A stretch of 58,920 nucleotides of DNA from Thalassotalea sp. (GTDB lineage: Bacteria > Pseudomonadota > Gammaproteobacteria > Enterobacterales > Alteromonadaceae): positions 1 through 58,920 of the forward strand of contig JAKVCY010000079.1 of NCBI GenBank assembly GCA_022448425.1, in the 5' to 3' direction. Position numbers and translations under genes: made by a program. The notes under the pieces are model-generated. The model did no database searches. It was not told the DNA's origin and saw nothing but the letters and a program-made list of their open reading frames with translations. Position 1 is the first letter of the stretch, and each line of letters opens with the position of its first letter. This document shows positions 11,028 to 20,163 of the stretch, in pieces.

Positions 11028-11315
11028 ATGCAAATTAATTTATCAGGCCACCACGTAGAAGTGACAGATTCTTTACGCGATTTCGTCAACACTAAGTTTG
11101 CAAAGCTAGAGCGACATTTTGACCATATCAATAATGTTTACGTCGTTCTGACTGTAGAAAAATTAAATCAGATAGCTGAAGCTACCGTTCATCTAAATGG
11201 CTCTGAAGTTCATGCTTCAGCCCAAAACCAAGACATGTACGCATCGATTGATTCATTGATTGATAAACTCGATCGCCAAATATTAAAGTACAAGGGAAAG
11301 ATTACCCAACATTAG
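11028..11315 (+). CDS. hpf: Ribosome hibernation-promoting factor HPF (short form)
   Basis: The 95-residue product is a short-type HPF/RaiA-family protein that binds the small ribosomal subunit decoding region and promotes 100S dimers in stationary phase. It shows the beta-alpha-beta-beta-beta-alpha pattern starting MQINLSGHHVEVTDSLRDFV and ending in the basic helix KLDRQILKYKGK. It lacks the C-terminal dimerisation domain of long HPF, as expected next to rpoN in gammaproteobacteria. Confidence 0.95.
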   Translation: MQINLSGHHVEVTDSLRDFVNTKFAKLERHFDHINNVYVVLTVEKLNQIAEATVHLNGSEVHASAQNQDMYASIDSLIDKLDRQILKYKGKITQH

Positions 11316-11319
11316 CCTT

Positions 11320-11775
11320 ATGAAGCTACAAGATATACTTACCGAGGACTGCACTTCCTGTGCAGTCCAAATTTCTAGCAAAAAGAAAATCCTAGAACAT
11401 ATTTGCGAAATTGCGACGAATCGTATTCCTGAGCATTCAACTTTCGAGTTGCTTCAAAGCTTGATGGAACGAGAGAAAATGGGCAGTACAGGTATTGGTA
11501 ATGGCATTGCTATTCCTCACGGGCGATTAACGGGAACTAAGCAAGTTGTTGCTGTGTTAATTACCTCAGAACAACCCGTAGGTTTTGACGCAATCGACAA
11601 TCGAGCAGTGGATATCTTTGTTGCCTTATTCGTTCCAGAAGACTGCTGTAAAGAACACCTATCAACGCTACAAAGTATTGCTAAATTGATGAGCAATAAG
11701 AAAATGAGTAAGCAAATCCGCAAATGCACTGATAGCCACGAGCTATACGCATTGGTTCAACAAGCAGCTGAATAA
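11320..11775 (+). CDS. ptsN: Nitrogen PTS IIA component PtsN
   Basis: PtsN is the phosphoacceptor of the regulatory nitrogen phosphotransferase chain (PtsP, NPr, PtsN), influencing potassium transport and stress responses. The 151-residue IIA-fructose-type domain carries the active histidine His67 in GNGIAIPHGRL. It begins 4 bp after hpf, and rapZ and the HPr-like gene follow, so the phosphorelay partners are encoded together. Confidence 0.95.
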   Translation: MKLQDILTEDCTSCAVQISSKKKILEHICEIATNRIPEHSTFELLQSLMEREKMGSTGIGNGIAIPHGRLTGTKQVVAVLITSEQPVGFDAIDNRAVDIFVALFVPEDCCKEHLSTLQSIAKLMSNKKMSKQIRKCTDSHELYALVQQAAE

Positions 11776-11787
11776 AATTTATAAACT

Positions 11788-12642
11788 ATGAAACTAATCA
11801 TTGTAAGTGGGCGTTCTGGTTCGGGAAAATCTGTGGCGCTGCGCGTGCTTGAAGATTTAGGTTATTATTGCGTTGATAATATCCCAGTCAATTTACTTCC
11901 TGCGTTAACCCATACAGTGATTAACGATTACGAAACTGTAGCGGTGAGTCTAGATGTTCGTAACCTCCCTGATGATCCTAAAGACATTCCAGAAATCATT
12001 AATTATTTGCCAGCTGTGGTAGAGCTCAATATTCTCTATTTAGACGCTAACGACAACGACTTAATTAGGCGCTTTAGTGAGACACGCCGATTGCACCCAT
12101 TGATTCGGAAGAATATCGCACTAGATCAAGCAATCTCGTTAGAAAAAAAGTTACTGGAACCTATTTCAACACGCGCTGATTTATACATAAATACCAGTCA
12201 GTTATCGCCTCATCAGCTAGCGGACTTGGTAAGAGAGCGTATTCTCGGTAAGAAGACCGGGGCAATGGTATTGGTGTTTGAATCTTTTGGTTTCAAACAT
12301 GGAATTCCTGCCGATGCCGATTACGTGTTTGACGCTCGATTTTTACCAAATCCATTTTGGGATCAAGAATTGAAGTCACAAACAGGGTTAGATCAACCGG
12401 TGAGAGATTTCTTGGCTAGTCAGCCAATTGTGACGAAGTTTGTTTGGCAAATTAACAGCTTCTTGATGACTTGGTTACCGCACTTAGAGCGTAATAACCG
12501 AAGTTATGTGACCATTGCGATTGGTTGCACAGGTGGTCGCCATCGTTCAGTTTACATAGCAGACTTGCTGGCGCAAAGTTTTAGTAAAGAGCGAGATGAA
12601 GTACAGTCTCGCCATCGTGATTTGGACAGAAAGTTAGGCTAA
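11788..12642 (+). CDS. rapZ: RNase adapter protein RapZ
   Basis: RapZ binds nucleotide and, in E. coli, directs RNase E to the small RNA GlmZ to control glucosamine-6-phosphate synthase. The 284-residue protein has a Walker A motif GRSGSGKS (8-15) and the conserved C-terminal RNA-binding region including IAIGCTGGRHRSVYIA. Its stop overlaps the following HPr-like gene by one base. Whether GlmZ-type RNAs exist here cannot be judged from the window. Confidence 0.95.
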   Translation: MKLIIVSGRSGSGKSVALRVLEDLGYYCVDNIPVNLLPALTHTVINDYETVAVSLDVRNLPDDPKDIPEIINYLPAVVELNILYLDANDNDLIRRFSETRRLHPLIRKNIALDQAISLEKKLLEPISTRADLYINTSQLSPHQLADLVRERILGKKTGAMVLVFESFGFKHGIPADADYVFDARFLPNPFWDQELKSQTGLDQPVRDFLASQPIVTKFVWQINSFLMTWLPHLERNNRSYVTIAIGCTGGRHRSVYIADLLAQSFSKERDEVQSRHRDLDRKLG

Positions 12643-12917
12643 TGTCAGTATTAGAAAAAGACGTCACCATTATAAATAAACTCGGTCTACATGCTAGGGC
12701 TGCTACAAAACTTGCACAGCTTAGCCAACAGTTCAAAGCTAAGATAACCATTTCATTAGATGGCAATAACGCCGATGCCAGTAGCATAATGGCACTTATG
12801 CTTTTAGCTGGCGGCCAAGGTAAAGTGGTGAAGGTTATTGCTGAAGGCGAAGATGCTGAACTCGCACTAGACAGTATTTGCCAATTAATTAACCAACGCT
12901 TCGATGAAGCTGAATAG
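12642..12917 (+). CDS. ptsO: HPr-family phosphocarrier NPr
   Basis: This 91-residue HPr-fold protein carries phosphate from PtsP to PtsN. The active-site histidine is His17 in KLGLHARAA, and the serine region DASSIMALM matches the conserved regulatory segment of the family. It starts within the rapZ stop codon, so it is the end of the lpt-rpoN-ptsN transcription unit. Context separates it from sugar-PTS HPr. Confidence 0.94.
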   Translation: MSVLEKDVTIINKLGLHARAATKLAQLSQQFKAKITISLDGNNADASSIMALMLLAGGQGKVVKVIAEGEDAELALDSICQLINQRFDEAE

Positions 12918-13136
12918 CTTTTTATTCCTTCAAATTCAAATATTAGCTGAAAATAATCAAGATTTATTATAGACTTGCCAGGAGTCTGTGAATATTTTTT
13001 TGCTTTGTATTTGTGAGACTTTTCTGTGTTGACCAATTTTCTTCATATTTTTCTATTAAGCTTGGTGAGCGCACTTTTCGATTAGATAGACATTAGTTTC
13101 AATGTCGATTGTTATTGTCACGGCGCAGGGTGAGTT

Positions 13137-14495
13137 ATGCCGGAATTATCAGAACAAGAAAACAATCAGCAAACCTTACAAGAGGTACATGACGCTCTCG
13201 GTAGTGGCATGTTTGTCTATGTTCGAAAATTATTACAGCACCTTCCTGCATACGACTTAGCCCTAATTCTCGAATCATCTACCACAAATAGCCGCCCGGT
13301 ATTGTGGCAACTTATCGATCCAGACCATCAAGGTGAAGTGCTCGAGGAGCTCAACGAAGAAGTGCGTAAAGGCATCCTAAAAAGCATGCGCCCTGAAAAG
13401 GTCGCTGCTGTTGCCGAAGGCATGGATGTTGATGACTTAGCGGAAGTATTGAGAACACTACCTGACAGTGTTTACCAAGAAGTACTGAACAGCATGGACT
13501 CTCAGGATAGGGCACGCGTAGAACAAGCCCTTTCGTTTGAAGAGGACACAGCTGGCGGTATCATGAATACCGATACCATTACTATTCGTCCAGATGTGTC
13601 GGTTGATGTTGTACTGAGATATTTGCGCTTAAAAGGTGAAATTCCAGAAGGCACGGATAGTTTTTACGTGGTTGATCGCGAAGATAAGTTCATCGGCGCG
13701 GTATCACTTTCTTCAATCGTGACGTCAAAGCCAGAAGAAGTCATTAGCAGCCTTATCAACGAAGACATTGAGGCTGTTACTGTCGATATGCCTGAAAACG
13801 ACGTAGCGGCGCTTTTTGAGCGGTATGATTGGCTTTCTGCACCTGTTGTTGATGAAGAAGGTCGCTTACTTGGTCGTATTACTATTGATGATGTGATTGA
13901 TATTATCCGTGAAGAAGCGGAACACTCAATGATGAGTATGGCGGGTTTAGATGACGAGGCCGATACATTTGCCCCCGTTGTAAAAAGTACTCGTCAGCGT
14001 TCTGTTTGGTTAGGCGTTAATTTAGTTACAGCACTGATGGCGGTTGCAGTCACCAGCTTGTTTGAAGACTTATTCAGTCAGCTGGCAATTCTTGCTGTAT
14101 TGAACACTCTAGTACCGAGTATGGGCGGTGTTGCAGGTAACCAGACGCTTACCCTTGTTATCCGTGGTATCGCTTTAGGTCATGTTGGTGACAGTAACTC
14201 GAGGGCGTTACTATACAAAGAGCTAGCGGTAGGATTTCTAAATGGTTTGATTTGGGCAGTGCTTATTGCAAGTGTTGTCGCGCTTTGGAAACAAGATTTA
14301 ATGTTAGGTGGCGTTATTGCTTTCGCCATGTTGATGAACCTCACTGCGGCTGGTATTTCTGGGGTATTGATTCCGCTGTTCTTGAAACGCATGAACATCG
14401 ATCCGGCATTGGCAGGTAGCGTAATTCTAACGACGATTACTGATGTCGTTGGTATTTTCGCGTTCTTAGGTACCGCTGCAATTTTCTTGATTTAA
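13137..14495 (+). CDS. mgtE: Magnesium transporter MgtE
   Basis: A 452-residue inner-membrane Mg2+ channel. It has the N-terminal superhelical MgtE_N domain (about 10-135), two CBS domains (about 140-265) and five membrane helices in the last 170 residues, with the conserved pore region NTLVPSMGGVAGNQTLTL. The CBS and N domains close the pore when cytoplasmic Mg2+ is high. It stands alone after a 219-bp gap and is closed by a strong terminator. Confidence 0.95.
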   Translation: MPELSEQENNQQTLQEVHDALGSGMFVYVRKLLQHLPAYDLALILESSTTNSRPVLWQLIDPDHQGEVLEELNEEVRKGILKSMRPEKVAAVAEGMDVDDLAEVLRTLPDSVYQEVLNSMDSQDRARVEQALSFEEDTAGGIMNTDTITIRPDVSVDVVLRYLRLKGEIPEGTDSFYVVDREDKFIGAVSLSSIVTSKPEEVISSLINEDIEAVTVDMPENDVAALFERYDWLSAPVVDEEGRLLGRITIDDVIDIIREEAEHSMMSMAGLDDEADTFAPVVKSTRQRSVWLGVNLVTALMAVAVTSLFEDLFSQLAILAVLNTLVPSMGGVAGNQTLTLVIRGIALGHVGDSNSRALLYKELAVGFLNGLIWAVLIASVVALWKQDLMLGGVIAFAMLMNLTAAGISGVLIPLFLKRMNIDPALAGSVILTTITDVVGIFAFLGTAAIFLI

Positions 14496-14531
14496 CTTAA
14501 TTTATTATCAGCAGTTGCTTAGATAAATTAA

Positions 14532-14565
14532 AAAAAAGCCCATTGATATTTCAATGGGCTTTTTT
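14532..14565 (+). terminator. Rho-independent terminator after mgtE
   Basis: A stem of AAAAAAGCCCATTGA (14532-14546) and its complement (14551-14565) closes a four-base loop and ends in a T run. Because A and T tracts flank both sides, it can also serve the convergent pmbA gene ending at 14602. Confidence 0.92.
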
Positions 14566-14601
14566 CTGGATTCAAGCACTAAGTTTCAAGCACTCAGCAA
14601 A

Positions 14602-15945
14602 CTAGTTACCTGCCACCTGCATCTCTTCAATAATAAGCGAGCCAGTTTGAATGCTGCCTCTTAGATCAGTATCTGTACCTATTGCTACGATATTCTTAAA
14701 CATATCTTGCAGTTTACCAGCGATGGTAATTTCCGAAACAGGATAAGCGATCTTCCCGTTTTCTACCCAAAAGCCTGCTGCACCACGAGAATAGTCACCT
14801 GTAACGACATTAACACCTTGCCCCATAAGCTCGGTAACTAACAAGCCTGTACCTAATTGTTGGAGCATAGCTTCAAAATCACCACCGTTGGTGCTTACTA
14901 GCCAGTTGTGGATTCCACCTGCGTGTCCTGTTGTCTGCATACCCAGCTTGCGTGCCGAATAACTTGTCAATAGATAGGTTTCGAGCTGACCTTGACGGAT
15001 AATCTCCCTATCCACTGTGGTAACACCTTCGCTGTCAAACGCGCTACTTGCCAACGCTTTTTTAATGTGTGGGCGCTCACTAATCGTTAGATGGTCAGGG
15101 AATATTTCTTGACCAAGTGCATCTAATAAAAATGACGATTTACGGTATAAGTTACCGCCGCTTATAGCTGCGATAAAGTGGCCAAAAATTGTATTTGCGA
15201 TGTCAGCGCGGAACATTACTGGCACTTTCTGTGTGCTGAGCTTTTGAGCATGTAGGCGAGATATAACCTCTTCGGCAGACTTCTTACCGATCACTTCAGG
15301 CGCTTCTAACAACTCAAAGTCACGATTCACAGTGTAAGCATAATCGCGCTGCATATCGTCTTTGTCTGAAGCAATACTCACACAACTAAGGCTGTGGCGT
15401 GTACTTGGGTATCCCACCAATTGACCATGGCTGTTTCCGTACACTTTGAATCCTTCAAAGCTTGCTAAAGTGGCACCGTCAGAGTTTGTTATGCGCTCGT
15501 CACTGTTAAGTGCTGCTAATTCACATTCTTGCGCTAACTGAATCGCCTGTTCAGTGCTTAATACTTTAGGGTGATACAAATCCAAGTCTTTAGGTGTCAT
15601 CGCCAACAATGATTTGTCAGCGAGCCCTGCGTATTCATCAACTGAGGTATAACTGGCAATATCTACCGCAGCTTTAATCGCGTTATTTAGGGCACCTTCA
15701 GAGAGGTCGGCAGTCGATGCACTGCCTTTACGACCATCTTTGTATACGGTAATACCCAGCGCGCCATCGTTTGTAAATTCGACATTTTCAACGTCACCCA
15801 TACGCGTATTTACGCTTAACCCTTGTTGACGGCTAAGGGCCACTTCAGCGCCGTCGGCACCTAACTTCTTGGCAAGTGCTAAGGCACTTTCTACGCGCGT
15901 TTTTACGTCGCTAATTTGCTTGCTAATACTATCAGCTTCTTTCAT
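14602..15945 (-). CDS. pmbA: TldD/PmbA-family protein PmbA (TldE)
   Basis: PmbA (TldE) pairs with the metalloprotease TldD, which is not in the window, to process peptides such as microcin B17 and the antitoxin CcdA. The 447-residue protein has the family's N-terminal domain with GITVYKDGRKGSAST and C-terminal domain with GGNLYRKSSFLLDALG. PmbA subunits lack the HExxxH zinc site, and none was seen. It diverges from darP, as in E. coli. A leader-processing role near the peptide island at 20-30 kb is possible but not shown. Confidence 0.94.
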   Translation of the reverse strand: MKEADSISKQISDVKTRVESALALAKKLGADGAEVALSRQQGLSVNTRMGDVENVEFTNDGALGITVYKDGRKGSASTADLSEGALNNAIKAAVDIASYTSVDEYAGLADKSLLAMTPKDLDLYHPKVLSTEQAIQLAQECELAALNSDERITNSDGATLASFEGFKVYGNSHGQLVGYPSTRHSLSCVSIASDKDDMQRDYAYTVNRDFELLEAPEVIGKKSAEEVISRLHAQKLSTQKVPVMFRADIANTIFGHFIAAISGGNLYRKSSFLLDALGQEIFPDHLTISERPHIKKALASSAFDSEGVTTVDREIIRQGQLETYLLTSYSARKLGMQTTGHAGGIHNWLVSTNGGDFEAMLQQLGTGLLVTELMGQGVNVVTGDYSRGAAGFWVENGKIAYPVSEITIAGKLQDMFKNIVAIGTDTDLRGSIQTGSLIIEEMQVAGN

Positions 15946-16009
15946 TTTTTATTCCAAATAAGGCAATGTGCACTCTAAGTGACCTGATCCTGACGCTATT
16001 GTTATGATG

Positions 16010-16036
16010 TTGCCGTGACTTTGTTTGTTGTATAAT
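16010..16036 (+). promoter_or_regulatory. Candidate sigma-70 promoter of darP
   Basis: A perfect TATAAT at 16031-16036 lies 36 bp before the darP start, with TTGCCG at 16010-16015, a short 15-bp spacer. The position in the 126-bp gap between divergent pmbA and darP fits, though the spacer is below optimal. Confidence 0.4.
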
Positions 16037-16071
16037 GGCTGGCAACAACTGATAAACACCTTGCGAATATT

Positions 16072-16590
16072 ATGCACGACTTAGAACACGATATCGATGA
16101 ATTCGATGAAGATTATAAAAGCAAAACCGATATTAAACGTGAAATGCACGAGTTGCAGGATTTAGCGCTAAAAATATTTCGTCTTTCAAAATCTCAGCGT
16201 AGCAAATTACCATTAAATGAAGAACTTCGAGATGCGATGGTACTGGCTGACAAAATAACGAATAAACCTGATGCATTAAGACGTCATTGTCGTTTTGTCG
16301 CGAAATTGCTATTGGAAACGGATGTCGATGCGATTAGAAAGGAAATGGATGCTTTAGCTAACAAGCATCAGCAACAAACCAAACAACAAGAAAAGTTTGA
16401 AGTTATCCGCGACACTTTAATGTCTGGTAGCAATGATGAAGTCGAGGCGGTGTTAGCTGAAAGTCCTGGTATGGAGCGTCAAAAACTACGTCAGCTAGTT
16501 CGTCAGGCGAGCAAAGAGAAAAAAGCAGAAAAGTTAGGTAAGAATTACCGTGATTTGCTGGTGTACGTAAAACAGCATTTCAAAGGTTAA
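16072..16590 (+). CDS. darP: Ribosome biogenesis factor DarP (YjgA, DUF615)
   Basis: The 172-residue, highly charged helical protein matches the DUF615/YjgA family, a 50S-subunit assembly factor renamed DarP. Typical features are the acidic N-terminus, the block SKSQRSKLPL, and a C-terminal basic segment ending YRDLLVYVKQHFKG. It stands opposite pmbA as in E. coli and is closed by the hairpin at 16633-16660. Confidence 0.92.
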   Translation: MHDLEHDIDEFDEDYKSKTDIKREMHELQDLALKIFRLSKSQRSKLPLNEELRDAMVLADKITNKPDALRRHCRFVAKLLLETDVDAIRKEMDALANKHQQQTKQQEKFEVIRDTLMSGSNDEVEAVLAESPGMERQKLRQLVRQASKEKKAEKLGKNYRDLLVYVKQHFKG

Positions 16591-16632
16591 TCATCAGAGC
16601 CAACAGACCCTGCGGTCGACTAAATAATAAAA

Positions 16633-16660
16633 AAAGGGCGCACTTTAAAGTGCGCCCTTT
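16633..16660. terminator. Bidirectional terminator between darP and degQ
   Basis: A 28-bp perfect inverted repeat (AAAGGGCGCACTTT followed by its complement) has A-rich and T-rich flanks. It lies between convergent darP (ends 16590) and the degQ-type gene (ends 16682), so it can stop both transcripts. Confidence 0.92.
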
Positions 16661-16681
16661 CTACATCCGAAACAATATTTG

Positions 16682-18037
16682 TTAACGAATCATTAAGTAC
16701 ATTGAGCGATTGCCACGCACAACATTCAAGGCTAGTACGCCAGTATGGTCTTTTAAGTAGTTTCTTAAATCGCCAATGGTCTCGGTAGGAGTACGGTTAA
16801 CGCCAGAGATAATGTCACCTGCTTTAAGGCCAATGCTTTCAGCTGGGCTGCCTTGTTCAACACTACTGATCTCAACGCCTCTACCTTCAGCATTGTTATC
16901 TAACTCAGCACCTTCCAACATGCGATGCAAGCTGGCTGCTTCAACATTTGCTGCTTCCGCTTGCTTAAGTTTAGCGGTAAATTGCTTTGTTTTACCGTCT
17001 CGTACGATAGTTAAGTCAACTTCTTTACCTGCGCCCAACGAGCCGATCTTACCGCGAAGTTCAGCAAAGGTTTTAACCGTTTTGCCATTAACTTTGGTAA
17101 TAACGTCACCTGCTTTTAAGCCTGCTTCAGCTGCTGCTGAGTCTGGGTTTACCTGCTCAATGAAACCACCTTGTGTTGTTTCCAATTCCATTGCTTTGGC
17201 TATTTCACCGTTTACGCTACGCCCTGCAACACCTAACACACCTCGTCTTACTTCACCAAACTCAAGAATTTGGCCAACAAGGTTTTTCATCATGTTGCTT
17301 GGAATTGCAAAACCAATACCTACGTTGCCGCCGTTGGGGCCAAGGATCGCTGTGTTGATACCAATCAACTCGCCGCGTAAGTTAACTAAAGCACCACCTG
17401 AATTTCCGCTGTTTATTGCAGCATCAGTTTGAATGAAGTCTTCAAAACTCTCGACGTTCAAGCCAGCACGACCAAGGGCACTTACAATACCTGATGTGAC
17501 TGTTTGACCTAGACCAAAAGGGCTACCTATAGCAACGGCAAAGTCACCTACTCTAAGTTGATCTGAGTCTGACACTTTAATTTCAGTCAGGTTATCGGCT
17601 TCTACTTGCAACAGCGCAATATCGCTTTCTGGATCTGCGCCAATCTTTTTCGCTTCTAGTTGTCGACCGTCTTTTAAGGTCACTAAAATTTCATCTGCTT
17701 CTGCGATGACGTGATTGTTAGTCACGATATAGCCTTCATCGCTATCGATAATTACACCTGACCCCAAACCTTCAAAAGGTCGCTCTTGGGACTCTTGTCC
17801 TCGTCTTGGGTTACCAAAGAAAAATCGGAATGCATCAGGAACACGTTGTTGGACTTCGTGCGTACCTTTTACCGATATACTCACAACCGCTGGTGTTGTG
17901 CGCTCAAGCATAGGTGCTAAGCTCGGTAATGTTTTACCATTAACCGCTAGGGGTAAATTAGCGTGCGCTGGCGCGCTAGTAAGTGCGAGGGTACTTGAAA
18001 TTAATGCAGCACTGATAACTAAAGACAATTTTTTCAT
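16682..18037 (-). CDS. degQ: Do-family periplasmic serine endoprotease (DegQ type)
   Basis: This 451-residue protease and chaperone degrades misfolded envelope proteins. A signal peptide covers about residues 1-26 (ending APAHA). The catalytic triad is visible as His109 (TNNHV), Asp139 (DPESDIALL) and Ser213 (GNSGG), followed by two PDZ domains (about 265-350 and 375-450). The two PDZ domains rule out DegS; the neighbourhood with zapG and zapE matches E. coli degQ. Discrimination from DegP rests on context. Confidence 0.93.
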   Translation of the reverse strand: MKKLSLVISAALISSTLALTSAPAHANLPLAVNGKTLPSLAPMLERTTPAVVSISVKGTHEVQQRVPDAFRFFFGNPRRGQESQERPFEGLGSGVIIDSDEGYIVTNNHVIAEADEILVTLKDGRQLEAKKIGADPESDIALLQVEADNLTEIKVSDSDQLRVGDFAVAIGSPFGLGQTVTSGIVSALGRAGLNVESFEDFIQTDAAINSGNSGGALVNLRGELIGINTAILGPNGGNVGIGFAIPSNMMKNLVGQILEFGEVRRGVLGVAGRSVNGEIAKAMELETTQGGFIEQVNPDSAAAEAGLKAGDVITKVNGKTVKTFAELRGKIGSLGAGKEVDLTIVRDGKTKQFTAKLKQAEAANVEAASLHRMLEGAELDNNAEGRGVEISSVEQGSPAESIGLKAGDIISGVNRTPTETIGDLRNYLKDHTGVLALNVVRGNRSMYLMIR

Positions 18038-18118
18038 ACTTAAAATTTACTCCATAATCGAAATAAGTATTGGTACTCAATAACAGACATTATCGTTAAC
18101 TTTTAGTTCATTGTGAGC

Positions 18119-18574
18119 CTATTCGGCATTTGTAACACTTTGTTTCTTATCATCAAATAAACCACTTGGATTACCTGAGTAGTCAAGCGGAGCTTCGGTG
18201 ATTGATTCTGGTTCAACATTTTCTTTTTTGCTGTGGCGTAGCTTAACCGTACGCGCTAGCTGCTCTTGTGTTTCTTGTGAGAAGAATGGCATTGCATCAG
18301 CTTCAGAAGGAGTAGCACGTTGTAGTAGGGCAGTGCTTTGTTCCATCTGTTTCATTGCAGTTTGGCAAGTCGCATTCATTTGCTCTAATAGCTTAGCTGA
18401 ACTGTCTAAATGCTCGGCTACGTCATTTTGGTACTGCGTTAGTGCAGCTTCATTTTCGCTGACTTTTGCACTCAAGCGTTTGTTTTCTTTTTCAGAGGCA
18501 GATAAAAATTTGCTGGCAACAAAACCAATCACGGCGCCAATAAGTAAGTAAATAATAGGCATAACAACAGTCAT
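18119..18574 (-). CDS. zapG: Cell-division-associated membrane protein ZapG (YhcB, DUF1043)
   Basis: A 151-residue protein with one N-terminal membrane helix (about residues 3-22, with a GAVIGF motif), then a coiled coil (about 25-95) and a polar tail, the layout of DUF1043. YhcB/ZapG affects cell division and envelope growth in E. coli. It lies between degQ and divergent zapE, as in E. coli. Confidence 0.9.
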   Translation of the reverse strand: MTVVMPIIYLLIGAVIGFVASKFLSASEKENKRLSAKVSENEAALTQYQNDVAEHLDSSAKLLEQMNATCQTAMKQMEQSTALLQRATPSEADAMPFFSQETQEQLARTVKLRHSKKENVEPESITEAPLDYSGNPSGLFDDKKQSVTNAE

Positions 18575-18762
18575 AAAGCAGGTTCCTCGTTGTATTCAGT
18601 AGAAAAATTAGTGAAAATATTCAATCAGGGCTAGCCCTTTTAACTATACGTTAAATATAGCGTTTAATGCTTGAGTAATATAGCGGATATGTTTGCTAAT
18701 TATATTTTTTCAAGCGCCGACCACCAATTATTTGGTGTTAAATTTTTGGATTTAGAAACTCA

Positions 18763-19878
18763 ATGATTAACCTTTCTCCGATTGAAAAGTACCGAAAAGA
18801 TCTTGAACGCGAAGATTTTCAGTATGACGCAGCTCAAGAAAATGCCGTAAAGCACCTACAGCGCTTATTCGAAGACCTACAAAACAAGCCATTGCCAGTA
18901 ACGGGTTTTAAAAAAGTACTTAATCGTTGGAAACGTGTGGTCGCAAAACAGCAATCTAGAACTGTTCAAGGCTTATATTTTTGGGGCGGAGTAGGGCGTG
19001 GTAAAACGTATCTAGTTGATACCTTCTACGATTGCTTGCCATTTAAAAACAAGATGCGAGTTCATTTTCACCGCTTTATGCATCGCGTACACGAAGAAAT
19101 GAAGACGCTTGCAGGGCAGGCAGATCCCCTGAAAATCATTGCGAAGCGATTTGCCGATGAAACCTGCATTATTTGTTTTGATGAATTTTTCGTATCTGAC
19201 ATCACCGACGCGATGATTTTAGGTACGTTATTCGAAGAGCTTTTTGCTCATAACGTTACCCTAGTTGCTACATCAAATATTATTCCAGATGAGCTTTACC
19301 GTAATGGTCTTCAGCGCGCACGCTTCTTACCAGCGATTAAGTTAATTAACGAGCATTGTGATGTGGTAAATGTTGATAGCGGTATAGATTATCGACTAAG
19401 AACCTTAGAACAAGCCGAGATATATCATCATCCGCTAGATGAGCAAGCGGTTACTAACTTAGATACTTACTTCAAACAACTGTCGGTTGAAGCTGGCAAA
19501 GTGGGTAAAGAGATTGAAATTAATCACCGCATGTTAACAACAGTGCAAGAGTCAGATGGTGTCGCTCATTTTGAGTTTAGCGAGCTATGTGAGTCGGCAC
19601 GAAGCCAAAGCGACTACATGGAGCTTAGCCGTTTGTACCATACGGTATTAATGGCGAACGTAACGCAAATGAATGTTGATTGTGATGACGCTGCAAGACG
19701 TTTCATTGCATTAGTAGACGAATTCTACGAGCGTAAGGTAAAGCTTATAATTTCGGCCGAAGTACCTATGGAAGCACTATACAGCCATGGCGGCCTAGAG
19801 TTCGAATTCAAGCGTTGTTTAAGTCGCTTGCAAGAAATGCAATCTCACGATTACCTTGCTAGCGAGCATCTGCCTTAA
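18763..19878 (+). CDS. zapE: Cell division ATPase ZapE (AFG1 family)
   Basis: ZapE is an AFG1-like P-loop ATPase that joins the division ring late and destabilises FtsZ polymers in E. coli. The 371-residue protein has Walker A GGVGRGKT (75-82), a Walker B CIICFDEFFVSD and the conserved HFHRFMHRVH block. Normally rplM-rpsI is close by; here about 10.5 kb of accessory genes separate zapE from rplM. Confidence 0.94.
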   Translation: MINLSPIEKYRKDLEREDFQYDAAQENAVKHLQRLFEDLQNKPLPVTGFKKVLNRWKRVVAKQQSRTVQGLYFWGGVGRGKTYLVDTFYDCLPFKNKMRVHFHRFMHRVHEEMKTLAGQADPLKIIAKRFADETCIICFDEFFVSDITDAMILGTLFEELFAHNVTLVATSNIIPDELYRNGLQRARFLPAIKLINEHCDVVNVDSGIDYRLRTLEQAEIYHHPLDEQAVTNLDTYFKQLSVEAGKVGKEIEINHRMLTTVQESDGVAHFEFSELCESARSQSDYMELSRLYHTVLMANVTQMNVDCDDAARRFIALVDEFYERKVKLIISAEVPMEALYSHGGLEFEFKRCLSRLQEMQSHDYLASEHLP

Positions 19879-19893
19879 AGAACTATAGGTAAC

Positions 19894-19917
19894 AAGAATT
19901 TAAATTCTTACTTTTTT
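19894..19917 (+). terminator. Probable terminator after zapE
   Basis: A 16-bp palindrome (AAGAATTTAAATTCTT, 19894-19909) is followed by ACTTTTTT on the plus strand, 16 bp after the zapE stop. The stem is AT-rich and weak. It overlaps the end of the small gene on the other strand. Confidence 0.45.
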
Positions 19918-20079
19918 ACTCTTGTTCTTTCTATTTCCATCCGAATTGAAAGCCAAAGTGACCTGGTATTCTGTTTCATGGTGACCTGAAGCAGAATTCA
20001 TGGATTGTTCTGCTTCTGTTGAAAGAGAAGAGAATGATTGAATCAGAAAAACTGAATATAATATTGTGCTTTGTAACAT
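19900..20079 (-). CDS. Small secreted-like protein, unknown
   Basis: A 59-residue product starting MLQSTILYSVFL. The start is chosen because AAGGAG lies 8 bp upstream on the minus strand; a longer reading to 20115 lacks such a site. The first 15-20 residues are hydrophobic, like a signal peptide or membrane anchor, and the rest is polar with a strongly basic tail (NRKNKSKKVRI). No family recognised. It follows the CadC-like regulator by 84 bp on the same strand and could be a small exported peptide of the same island. Confidence 0.5.
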   Translation of the reverse strand: MLQSTILYSVFLIQSFSSLSTEAEQSMNSASGHHETEYQVTLAFNSDGNRKNKSKKVRI

Positions 20080-20163
20080 GATAGCTACTCCTTGCTGAGT
20101 TAAAGTTACCGGCAAGGTTAGCGAGAATTATGGGTTTATATATTGTGTAAACCTTGAAAGTGC

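Noticed and set aside
12581..13036. 151-codon minus-strand frame over the HPr-like gene and following gap
   Set aside because: Overlaps rapZ and ptsO in antisense; the product has no recognisable domain.
14602..15945. PmbA as a dedicated processing enzyme of the peptide island
   Set aside because: It is a conserved core gene in its normal position beside darP, 4 kb away, and the island already has its own C39 peptidase.
16776..17432. 218-codon open frame opposite the degQ-type gene
   Set aside because: Mirror of the protease coding frame; no family resemblance and Ser/Pro/Leu-rich as expected from the complementary strand.
20080..20115. Longer N-terminus for the small protein at 19900
   Set aside because: The AAGGAG site lies inside this extension, immediately before the internal ATG at 20079, so the shorter protein is favoured.
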